The position numbers were made by a program, and so were the translations under genes. A stretch of 38,895 nt of DNA from Eubacteriales bacterium (lineage in GTDB: Bacteria; Bacillota_A; Clostridia; Lachnospirales; Lachnospiraceae): positions 1-38,895 of the forward strand of contig JAUNJL010000019.1 of NCBI GenBank assembly GCA_030533315.1, given 5' to 3'. How positions within the stretch are numbered: the stretch's first letter is position 1; each line of letters opens with the position of its first letter. Below the pieces are notes generated by a model. It did not search any database, was not told the DNA's origin, and saw only the letters and a list, made by a program, of their open reading frames with translations. This document shows positions 24,619 through 31,471 of the stretch, piece after piece.

Positions 24619-25413
24619 ATGAAGATCGGATTCATCGGCTGCGGGAACATGGCTTCCGCCATGATCCGCGGAATTTTGAAAAAGAGACTTTTTTCCCCGG
24701 AGGATATCATAGTCTCGAACCTCACCCCGGAAGGAAGCCGGCGAAGCCGGGAGACCCTGGGCGTACAGACGACCTTGGACAACCGCCAGGTCGTTCTGTC
24801 AGCAGAAAAGGTGGTTCTGGCTGTGAAGCCTCAATTTTATGAAGAGGTTCTTCTGGAGATCCGGGAGCTTCTCACCCCTTCCCACACACTCATCAGCATT
24901 GCCCCCGGGAAAACTCTCTCCTGGCTGGAGGAGGCCTGCGGCCAGCCCATAAAGGCCGCAAGGCTGATGCCAAACACCCCGGCTCAGGTGGGAGAGGGCA
25001 TGACTGGCGTCTGCGCCAATGAAAGGGTGACCCCTGAGGAGATGCAGGAGATCCTTTCCATCACAGACAGCTTTGGCCGCACGGAGGTGGTGCCGGAAAG
25101 GCTGATGGACGCCGTTGGGGCCGTCAGCGGCTGTTCCCCCGCCTTTGTCTTTCTATTCCTGGAGGCCATGGCAGACGGAGCCGTCGCCATGGGTATGCCC
25201 CGGAACCAGGCTTATCAATTTGCCGCCCAAGCGGTCCTGGGAAGCGCCAAAATGCTCCTGGAAACCGGTATGCACCCCGGCCAGCTGAAGGATATGGTAT
25301 GCTCCCCCGCCGGGACCACCATCGAGGGTGTCCGCACATTGGAGAAGGCGGGCTTTCGCAGCGCCGTCTTTGAAGCGCTCCAGGCCAGCGGTGAAAAAGG
25401 AAAAAGGCTGTAG
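24619..25413 (+). CDS. proC: Pyrroline-5-carboxylate reductase
   Basis: ProC reduces 1-pyrroline-5-carboxylate to proline with NAD(P)H, the last step of proline synthesis. The 264-residue length is normal. The N-terminal Rossmann loop is IGFIGCGNMASAMI (3-16). VVLAVKPQ marks the middle of the nucleotide domain, and MPNTPAQVGEGMTG (about 115-128) is the conserved junction. The C-terminal helical dimer domain carries AVSGCSPAFVFLFLEA and CSPAGTTIEGV. AAAGGAGG precedes the ATG. Citrate synthase follows 125 bp later without an obvious terminator or promoter between, so the two may be co-transcribed, linking 2-oxoglutarate/glutamate supply to proline. Confidence 0.96.
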   Translation: MKIGFIGCGNMASAMIRGILKKRLFSPEDIIVSNLTPEGSRRSRETLGVQTTLDNRQVVLSAEKVVLAVKPQFYEEVLLEIRELLTPSHTLISIAPGKTLSWLEEACGQPIKAARLMPNTPAQVGEGMTGVCANERVTPEEMQEILSITDSFGRTEVVPERLMDAVGAVSGCSPAFVFLFLEAMADGAVAMGMPRNQAYQFAAQAVLGSAKMLLETGMHPGQLKDMVCSPAGTTIEGVRTLEKAGFRSAVFEALQASGEKGKRL

Positions 25414-25538
25414 GAGTCCCGCAGCCGGATGGCCGCCCTTCAACGAGGTTCGCCACAAACAGATGGACTTCCCGTCTCTTTTTCAAGGGAGGCAGGAGAA
25501 AACACAAATCTATAAGGATAAGAAATGAGGAAATGCCC

Positions 25539-26927
25539 ATGAGCAAGACAGATAAGAACCCACAGGAGTTTACCCTGTTCACCAAGGAACTCACCGACAG
25601 TCTGGACCGGCTGGAGTCCGAACTGATGAAGAACCACCGCATCGATCCCAACCTCTATGTGGAGTATGACGTGAAGCGGGGACTTCGAGATTCCTCTGGA
25701 AAGGGTGTTCTCACCGGACTGACCGAGATCTCCGACGTCTGCGGCTATGTCATGGAAAACGGGCGGAGCATCCCGGCTGACGGCGCTCTGTATTACCAGG
25801 GGATCAACGTCAGGGATCTGGTCAACGGGCTGGGTAATCGTAAATTTGGCTTTGAGGAGACTATTTACCTTCTCATCTTTGGCAGGCTCCCGGATCAAAA
25901 GGAGCTGGACATGTTCCTGGACGTGCTGTACGAGCTCCAAAGCTTAAGCGGCCGCTTTGTGCGGGACGTCATCATGAAGGCTTCCAATCCCAACATCATG
26001 AATGCCATGCAGCGCTGCGTCCTGACGCTGTACACCTATGACGCAAACCCGGAGGACATTTCTCCCAAAAACGTCCTCCGCCAATCCCTGGAGCTGGTGG
26101 CCAAGCTTCCGCTGATCGCCGTCTACTCCTACCACGCATACCGCCACTTCCGCAAGGACGACACCCTGTTTATCCGAAATCCCCGAAAGGGACTGTCACT
26201 GGCGGAAAACATGCTTCTGATGCTCCGTCCTGACGGCAAGTATACAGAATTGGAGGCCAAGGTATTGGACATTGCCCTGATGCTCCACGCTGAGCACGGC
26301 GGCGGAAACAACTCCACCTTCACCACCCACGTGGTAACCTCCTCCGGCACGGATACCTATTCCTCCACTGCGGCATCCATCGGTTCCCTCAAGGGACCCC
26401 GGCACGGCGGAGCCAATCTGAAGGTTCAGAATATGTTTGAGGATCTTAAGTCCCATATTCAGGACTGGAGCAGCGAAGAGGAGATCTGTGCATACCTGGA
26501 CCGCATTCTGAACAAGGAGGTCTTCGACCGCACAGGACTCATCTATGGAATGGGACACGCCGTTTACACCCTGTCCGATCCCCGAGAAGTCATACTGAAG
26601 GAGTTCGCCAGGGCTTTGGCCCAGGAAAAGGGCCTGACAAAGGAGTTTCAGCTTTACGACACCGTGGAGCGTCTGGCCAGCCGTCAGGTTATGAAGCATC
26701 GAAAGCTCTTTAAAAACGTCTGCGCAAACGTGGACTTTTACAGCGGCTTCGTTTATTCCATGCTTGGCATCCCCCAGGAGCTTTTCACCCCGCTTTTTGC
26801 CATTGCCCGTATGCCAGGATGGAGCGCCCACCGTTTGGAGGAGCTGATCAACGCAGGAAAGATCATCCGTCCGGCCTACAAGTACGTGGGCGTACATACG
26901 GATTTCCTTCCCATGGAAAAGCGGTAA
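25539..26927 (+). CDS. gltA: Citrate synthase
   Basis: The enzyme condenses acetyl-CoA and oxaloacetate to citrate, here most likely to feed the oxidative branch toward 2-oxoglutarate and glutamate in an anaerobe. It has 462 residues, longer than the roughly 370-430 of common forms because of an N-terminal extension of about 60 residues, as in Clostridia-type synthases. The active-site regions are visible: HAEHGGGNNSTFT with the first catalytic His, KGPRHGGAN, GMGHAVYTLSDPR with the second His, and FAIARMPGWSAH near the catalytic Asp region, then RPAYKYVG. ATG 25539 has GAGGA at ideal spacing. ATG 25533, six bases upstream, is too close to it. Confidence 0.95.
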   Translation: MSKTDKNPQEFTLFTKELTDSLDRLESELMKNHRIDPNLYVEYDVKRGLRDSSGKGVLTGLTEISDVCGYVMENGRSIPADGALYYQGINVRDLVNGLGNRKFGFEETIYLLIFGRLPDQKELDMFLDVLYELQSLSGRFVRDVIMKASNPNIMNAMQRCVLTLYTYDANPEDISPKNVLRQSLELVAKLPLIAVYSYHAYRHFRKDDTLFIRNPRKGLSLAENMLLMLRPDGKYTELEAKVLDIALMLHAEHGGGNNSTFTTHVVTSSGTDTYSSTAASIGSLKGPRHGGANLKVQNMFEDLKSHIQDWSSEEEICAYLDRILNKEVFDRTGLIYGMGHAVYTLSDPREVILKEFARALAQEKGLTKEFQLYDTVERLASRQVMKHRKLFKNVCANVDFYSGFVYSMLGIPQELFTPLFAIARMPGWSAHRLEELINAGKIIRPAYKYVGVHTDFLPMEKR

Positions 26928-27073
26928 AACCGGCAGGAGGCGGCGTTCAAGCCCCGTGCCCGTCCGAAGATCCGCTGCCTTAACGTTTTGCAGAACAGGC
27001 AAAAATGAAGATCCAGATATGGGAACATTCACAAAAAAGAGATAAAAACAAAAGGCGAGACTGCAAACGCCGC

Positions 27074-27117
27074 AAAAAAGCTGCCCCCTCCTGTATGGAG
27101 CGCCGGGGCAGCTTTTT
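27074..27117. terminator. Bidirectional terminator between gltA and malQ
   Basis: AAAAAGCTGCCCC and GGGGCAGCTTTTT form a 13-bp stem with A/T tracts on both sides, serving the two convergent genes. Confidence 0.95.
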
Positions 27118-27129
27118 GAAATCTATTTT

Positions 27130-28746
27130 CTATTTCTCCGCCGTTTCTTCTTGTTTTTCAGGAGAGCCATCCGACTTTTCCATCTCCCTCGTCTCTGTCT
27201 CCTCTTCTTTCTCAGGCTCCGCTTCCGTTTTCCAGGAAGCCGGATTGCGTCTGCTGTATCTGGTGGCCAAAACCAGCATCTCCTCCTGAAGATTCTCCGT
27301 GAACTGGTCTTCCTTCATACGCCATTTCCAGTTGTTTCCAAGGGTGGACGGCTGATTGATCCGGGCCTCGTTTGTCAGGCCCAGATAGTCCTGCATGGGG
27401 ATGACGCAGAGAGTGGCCACACTTCCCATGACCGTGGCGATAAGGTCCTTGCAGACCTGCCTGTCGTCCCCCAAAAAATCACGGACGTATTCTCTCACCA
27501 GGCGCCTTTCCTCCGGGTCAATGTTTCGGAACCAGCTGAGGAGGGTTTCGTTGTCATGGGTTCCGGTATACACCACGCAGTTTCTGTCATAATTGTGAGG
27601 CAGGTAGTCGCTGGCATTGCCGGTATCCCGCTTGTCGAAGGCAAACTCGATCACCTTCATGTTGGGGTATCCGCTGTCGGCAACCAGCTTTTCCACCGTA
27701 TCCGTCATGAAGCCCAGATCCTCCGCAATAATATCCTTGTCACCCAGCTGTCTGGAAACGGCATGGAACAGATCCATTCCAGGGCCCTTTTCCCACCATC
27801 CCTTTTCCGCCGTCTCATCTCCAAAGGGGATGGCGTAATATTCGTCAAAGCCTCGGAAATGGTCGATGCGCACAATGTCATACATGGTAAAGCAGTGTTC
27901 GATACGCTTCACCCACCATTCAAAGCCGGACTGCTTATGCACCTCCCAGTTATAGAGAGGGTTCCCCCAAAGCTGGCCGGTTGCGGAAAAGCCATCCGGC
28001 GGGCAGCCCGCCACCTGGGTAGGCTGATTCTTCCCATCCAGCTTAAAGAGCCAGGGGCTGGCCCAGGTATCCGCACTGTCCATGGCAACATAAATGGGAA
28101 TATCGCCAATGATGCGGATCCCCTGCTTGTTGGCATAGGCCTTCAGCTGCGACCACTGCTGATAAAACTTATACTGCATGTACTCCTGGAACTCGATCTC
28201 AAAATACAGCTCCCCCCGGTAATAATCCAGGGCATTCTGCCAGCGAAGACGGATATCCTCCGCCCACTGGCTCCACGGTTCTCCTCCAAAGCGGTCCTTC
28301 ACCGCCATGAAAAGGGCGTAATCCTTCAGCCAATAGGCCTGCTCCTGCTGAAATTTTAAAAACTTTTCGTCTTTGGTAATGTCGCTTCTCTCGTAGGCCT
28401 TCCGAAGGAGCTTGTAACGGCCCTTGTAGAGCTTTTCATAATCGACGTAGTCCGCCCTTTCCCCAAAATCTGCCTCATCACACTCCTCCTCCGTCAGGAC
28501 TCCCTCCTCCACCAGAGCCTCCAGGCTGATAAAGTAGGGATTTCCCGCAAAGGTGGAAAAGGACTGGTAGGGGGAATCTCCGTAGCTGGTAGGACCCAGG
28601 GGAAGGATCTGCCAGCAGCACTGCCCGGCCTTCTTTAACCGGTCCACAAACTCATAGGCGCTTTTGGAAAAGCAGCCGATGCCGTACTTAGACGGAAGAC
28701 TGCTGATGGGGAGCAGCACCCCGCATTCTCGTTTATTTATCTTCAT
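27130..28746 (-). CDS. malQ: 4-alpha-glucanotransferase (amylomaltase)
   Basis: MalQ transfers alpha-1,4-glucan segments between maltodextrins in the cytosol, releasing glucose and longer chains for phosphorylase. It is a GH77 enzyme of 538 residues. The first 500 match the family: GVLLPISSLPSKYGIG at the start, PLGPTSYGDSPYQ, the catalytic aspartate in RIDHFRGFDEY, the acid/base region IIAEDLG, and TGTHDNET. The last roughly 35 residues are an unusual acidic tail rich in Glu and Lys (begins with SWKTEAEPEK) that normal MalQ lacks. AAAGGAG precedes the ATG. The transcript probably begins near 28994 with a long GC-rich structured leader. Confidence 0.95.
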   Translation of the reverse strand: MKINKRECGVLLPISSLPSKYGIGCFSKSAYEFVDRLKKAGQCCWQILPLGPTSYGDSPYQSFSTFAGNPYFISLEALVEEGVLTEEECDEADFGERADYVDYEKLYKGRYKLLRKAYERSDITKDEKFLKFQQEQAYWLKDYALFMAVKDRFGGEPWSQWAEDIRLRWQNALDYYRGELYFEIEFQEYMQYKFYQQWSQLKAYANKQGIRIIGDIPIYVAMDSADTWASPWLFKLDGKNQPTQVAGCPPDGFSATGQLWGNPLYNWEVHKQSGFEWWVKRIEHCFTMYDIVRIDHFRGFDEYYAIPFGDETAEKGWWEKGPGMDLFHAVSRQLGDKDIIAEDLGFMTDTVEKLVADSGYPNMKVIEFAFDKRDTGNASDYLPHNYDRNCVVYTGTHDNETLLSWFRNIDPEERRLVREYVRDFLGDDRQVCKDLIATVMGSVATLCVIPMQDYLGLTNEARINQPSTLGNNWKWRMKEDQFTENLQEEMLVLATRYSRRNPASWKTEAEPEKEEETETREMEKSDGSPEKQEETAEK

Positions 28747-28897
28747 CTCTATATTCTCCTTTCGCAGCTTTCACGGGGCATGGCTCTCGTCTATCTCAGC
28801 AAGGCCCAAACAGCCTCCAGCCAACCAAATGCCATATGCAAAAATCCAAAGGGCCGCCTGACTCTCAGATCGACCCTACACTTTTGCCTTTCCCAAA

Positions 28898-28922
28898 GGC
28901 CGGCACACTTTATGTGCCGGCC
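28898..28922 (-). other. Strong hairpin in the malQ leader
   Basis: GGCCGGCACA and TGTGCCGGCC form a perfect 10-bp stem with a 5-nt loop. On the minus strand TTTGGG follows. It lies about 150 nt upstream of the malQ start, within the predicted leader, so it could attenuate or protect the transcript. Confidence 0.55.
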
Positions 28923-29000
28923 CGGCTGAGCCATCACGGAACCCTTCCGCCTGGAGGGCTCCCTCACCCCCGCCAGGCCGGCAAACGCCCCACTTCATCC

Positions 29001-29029
29001 ATCATGCCACTTTGGAGTCTTTTCGTCAA
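29001..29029 (-). promoter_or_regulatory. Probable malQ promoter
   Basis: On the minus strand, TTGACG (29029-29024), a 17-nt spacer and CATGAT (29006-29001) with TGG before the -10. Confidence 0.45.
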
Positions 29030-29508
29030 TAAAAATCTTTTTAGAATCATATCAGAATTTGTTTCTGCCCATGCCCCTTCCACTACTTGAGAGCCGATAA
29101 AAAACCGCACACCAACCCAGGCTGATCCACCTTCTCTGCAGCCATCGTTCCATTCACAAAAAAGATACCGGCCAAAACAATCCGAAAGGCGGCTGCCCTT
29201 TCAGCGGTCAGCTTTTCTCATGGCGCCGGTCAGCGCAGGCAGAGCCCGTTCCTGACCGTCTTTTAAGGTACTGCATTTAGCAAATCGGATGCGCTGCTCT
29301 TCTGTCAATTTAGGACTATTCCCTTCCGTAAAAATTGCGTCAGAGTCATACCAAACGCTTTGCGGACCGCCCCTGTCAACTGCACCGAAGCGTTATTTCC
29401 ACTGAACATATCTGTGACCGGGGAATGGAAAAAATTGGTTTCTTTTGCCAAAGTATACCTGAAATTTATCCCGATATCCTATATATCACGCTTGAAGAAA
29501 ACAGGATA

Positions 29509-30252
29509 CTAGAAGATCACACGGATATTCTGACTTTCCAGATCGGCTTTTACAGAAACAGGAATCTGTTCATCAGTGATCACAGTTTTTACCTTAGTTT
29601 TTAAATTTAATGGAACAATTCCTCGTTTGAAAAATTTGTCGCTTTCTGTTAATACGACCACTTGTTCAGCCTGACCAGCCATATCACGAACAGCCTGTGC
29701 TCTCATTTGGTCACGGTTTGTGAAACCGATGGAAGACATATAACCATCCGTTCCGATAAAATATAAATCTACGAAAAAATTTTCAGCGCATTGGCGTACC
29801 ATGGGTCCGACCATAACCTGTGCGTCCTGCTGATAAATACCTCCTAAAAGGATAATCTGAAAATTTGATTTGCTCCGGATGTATTCGGCAATAAAAGCGC
29901 TGTTCGTAATGATCGTAAGCTCTTTTTTTAAAGCAACTAACGTATCGGCTAATAAGGCACAGCAACTGCCGCTTTCGATCATAATGGTACTGCCGTCGGA
30001 TACAAGTTCCGCTGCTTTTTGGGCAATTTTTTTCTTTTCCTCATAATGATAGGCGATTCTTCCGTTGATATCATCCAGGCTGCACAAAACAGCAAATCCA
30101 TGTTCGCGTTTTATGATTCCCCTGTGTTCCAAGGCGTCCAGATCTTTTCGGATCGTGACTTGAGAGACGCCCAGCTTTTCCGAAAGTGTAGAAACCTCTA
30201 TTTTATTCTCTTGTGTAAGTAACTCCAAAATCTTATATGAGCGATTTTTCAT
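29509..30252 (-). CDS. DeoR-family transcriptional repressor of the GRE cluster
   Basis: This 247-residue regulator has the standard DeoR layout. An N-terminal winged helix (about 5-57, with LSEKLGVSQVTIRKDLDALE) is followed by a sugar-phosphate-binding domain with EEKKKIAQKAAELV, the IESGSCC phosphate-loop region, and IGTDGYMSSIGFT. Such proteins usually repress sugar-catabolic operons until a phosphorylated intermediate binds. Translation starts at 30252 with AAGGAAG upstream. It is encoded downstream of the GRE activase on the same strand but has its own promoter. One copy of the TTAYGAAYGAAAT element sits just upstream of that promoter and four more lie at the GRE promoter, strongly suggesting what it controls. 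Confidence 0.92.
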   Translation of the reverse strand: MKNRSYKILELLTQENKIEVSTLSEKLGVSQVTIRKDLDALEHRGIIKREHGFAVLCSLDDINGRIAYHYEEKKKIAQKAAELVSDGSTIMIESGSCCALLADTLVALKKELTIITNSAFIAEYIRSKSNFQIILLGGIYQQDAQVMVGPMVRQCAENFFVDLYFIGTDGYMSSIGFTNRDQMRAQAVRDMAGQAEQVVVLTESDKFFKRGIVPLNLKTKVKTVITDEQIPVSVKADLESQNIRVIF

Positions 30253-30290
30253 AATCTGCTTCCTTGTAGCTTATTGTTTTCATATCATAC

Positions 30291-30319
30291 AGCATAACAC
30301 AAGAAGTTAGTCATTTCAA
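30291..30319 (-). promoter_or_regulatory. Promoter of the DeoR gene
   Basis: On the minus strand, TTGAAA (30319-30314), a 17-nt spacer and TATGCT (30296-30291). The DeoR-cluster repeat at 30327-30339 is directly upstream. Confidence 0.55.
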
Positions 30320-30326
30320 TAATTGC

Positions 30327-30339
30327 TTACGAATGAAAC
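30327..30339 (+). promoter_or_regulatory. DeoR operator candidate, copy E
   Basis: TTACGAATGAAAC matches the element repeated at the GRE promoter (12 of 13 bases identical to copy A). It lies just upstream of the DeoR promoter, so it is probably an autoregulation site. Confidence 0.55.
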
Positions 30340-30363
30340 AAAATAATCTTCTTAATGATTTCC

Positions 30364-31278
30364 TTAGAAAAAGGCATTTATATGCGCATTTAAGAAGACT
30401 TGTATATATTCCTGTAAATCCTCTCTGTGTAAAGAAGGAACGTTTTCAAACTCGTAAGAATAGTTCAGAAGATGGTACTTATTCTCACCAAATTGATGGA
30501 AAGGAAGGAGCTGACAACGATTAGCTCCGACAGAATGTAAAGCTTCTGCTAATTTTGCTGCATCTTCTAAAGAATTATTGAAACCTGGAATGACTGGGAT
30601 ACGGGGGAGAACCTCTTTTCCTGCATCTATGGAGTATTTCATATTTGCAAGGGGAAGTTTATTTGTAACGCCGGTGCCGGCTTTGTGAGTTTTGGGATTC
30701 CAATGTTTCATATCAAACAAAATATAGTCTACATATTTTATAACTTTACGAAAAAGTTCAGGCTTTGCAAAACCTGTGGTTTCACAGCAGGTATGAAGTC
30801 CTTGCCTTTTTGAGGCTAGGAGCAGTTCTATAGCAAATTCAGGCTGAGACAGGATTTCGCCTCCCGAAAGTGTGATTCCTCCGCCGCTTTCTTCATAAAA
30901 GACAAGATCCTGCGTGACAATGTCCATCACCTCTTTTATTGTTTTTGAATACCCGTCATTTTCTAATGCTTTTTGAGGACATTCTGAAACACATCTTTGA
31001 CAGCTGCTGCATTTGAGCGGATCAAAGATGATACAGTCCTTTTTAATGGAAACAGCATTGGAGGGACATATCTCAATGCAGTGATGACAGTGAATACATT
31101 TTTTCTGGTTCCATAATATCTGAGGCTTTGCAAGCTGGCTTTCAGGGTTTGCACACCAGCGGCAGCGCAGAGGACAGCCTTTAAAAAAAACTACAGTTCG
31201 GATACCAGGCCCGTCATTGACACTGAATTTTTGAATGTTAAAGATAACGCCAGCTTTATTTTCATCTGCGGCTTTCAT
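30364..31278 (-). CDS. Glycyl radical enzyme activating protein (radical SAM)
   Basis: This 304-residue enzyme uses S-adenosylmethionine to generate the glycyl radical on its partner, here the GRE encoded divergently. The radical-SAM cysteines are Cys35, Cys39 and Cys42 (GCPLRCRWC). A two-cluster ferredoxin insert follows, with CIHCHHCIEICP and CSSCQRCVSECP (about 61-112). GGGITLSGGE is the SAM-binding GGE motif. The extra ferredoxin domain is typical of activases of dehydratase/lyase-type GREs, not of classical pyruvate formate-lyase. GAAGGAGA precedes the ATG. It shares a 193-bp divergent promoter region with the GRE gene. Confidence 0.93.
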   Translation of the reverse strand: MKAADENKAGVIFNIQKFSVNDGPGIRTVVFFKGCPLRCRWCANPESQLAKPQILWNQKKCIHCHHCIEICPSNAVSIKKDCIIFDPLKCSSCQRCVSECPQKALENDGYSKTIKEVMDIVTQDLVFYEESGGGITLSGGEILSQPEFAIELLLASKRQGLHTCCETTGFAKPELFRKVIKYVDYILFDMKHWNPKTHKAGTGVTNKLPLANMKYSIDAGKEVLPRIPVIPGFNNSLEDAAKLAEALHSVGANRCQLLPFHQFGENKYHLLNYSYEFENVPSLHREDLQEYIQVFLNAHINAFF

Positions 31279-31315
31279 GGTAAAATCTCCTTCTGTTAAA
31301 TGATAATATTCTCAT

Positions 31316-31343
31316 ATTGTAACATATTTTCCTGATTTTTCAA
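31316..31343 (-). promoter_or_regulatory. Promoter of the GRE activase gene
   Basis: On the minus strand, TTGAAA (31343-31338), a 16-nt spacer and TACAAT (31321-31316) with TGT before it (extended -10). Repeat copy A (31351-31363) abuts its upstream side. Confidence 0.7.
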
Positions 31344-31350
31344 CAGAAAC

Positions 31351-31456
31351 TTACGAATGAAATTAAATATATTTTTGATAAAAACATATTGACAATATAT
31401 GAATGAAAATGTAGAATAAAATTACAAACGAAGTAATTAAATATTATGAACGAAAT
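31351..31456 (+). promoter_or_regulatory. Four direct repeats (copies A-D) in the GRE/activase intergenic region
   Basis: TTACGAATGAAAT (31351-31363), ATATGAATGAAAA (31397-31409), TTACAAACGAAGT (31422-31434) and TTATGAACGAAAT (31444-31456) share the pattern TTAYGAAYGAAAT. Copy B lies in the spacer of the GRE promoter, C at its start point, D next to the ribosome site, and A between the two divergent promoters. This is the arrangement expected for the DeoR-family repressor encoded at 29509-30252. Confidence 0.65.
31389..31417 (+). promoter_or_regulatory. Promoter of the GRE operon
   Basis: TTGACA (31389-31394), a 17-nt spacer and TAGAAT (31412-31417). Transcription should begin near 31424 within repeat copy C. 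Confidence 0.8.
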
Positions 31457-31471
31457 AAAAGAGGGAGGACT

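Larger units (their letters stand above)
28747..29508. other. 762-bp region without a clear gene (malQ leader and possible relic)
   Basis: It holds the malQ promoter (29001-29029) and its leader with a strong hairpin (28898-28922). On the minus strand two overlapping open frames without usable starts (29201-29392 and 29305-29409) have protein-like composition. They could be a decayed gene or chance. I see no insertion-sequence ends. Confidence 0.5.

Noticed and set aside
27151..28359. 402-codon frame antisense to malQ
   Set aside because: MalQ motifs are complete on the minus strand, and the plus frame has no supporting feature.
29335..29604. 89-codon plus frame near the deoR 3' end
   Set aside because: It overlaps the conserved end of the DeoR protein on the other strand and has no ribosome site.
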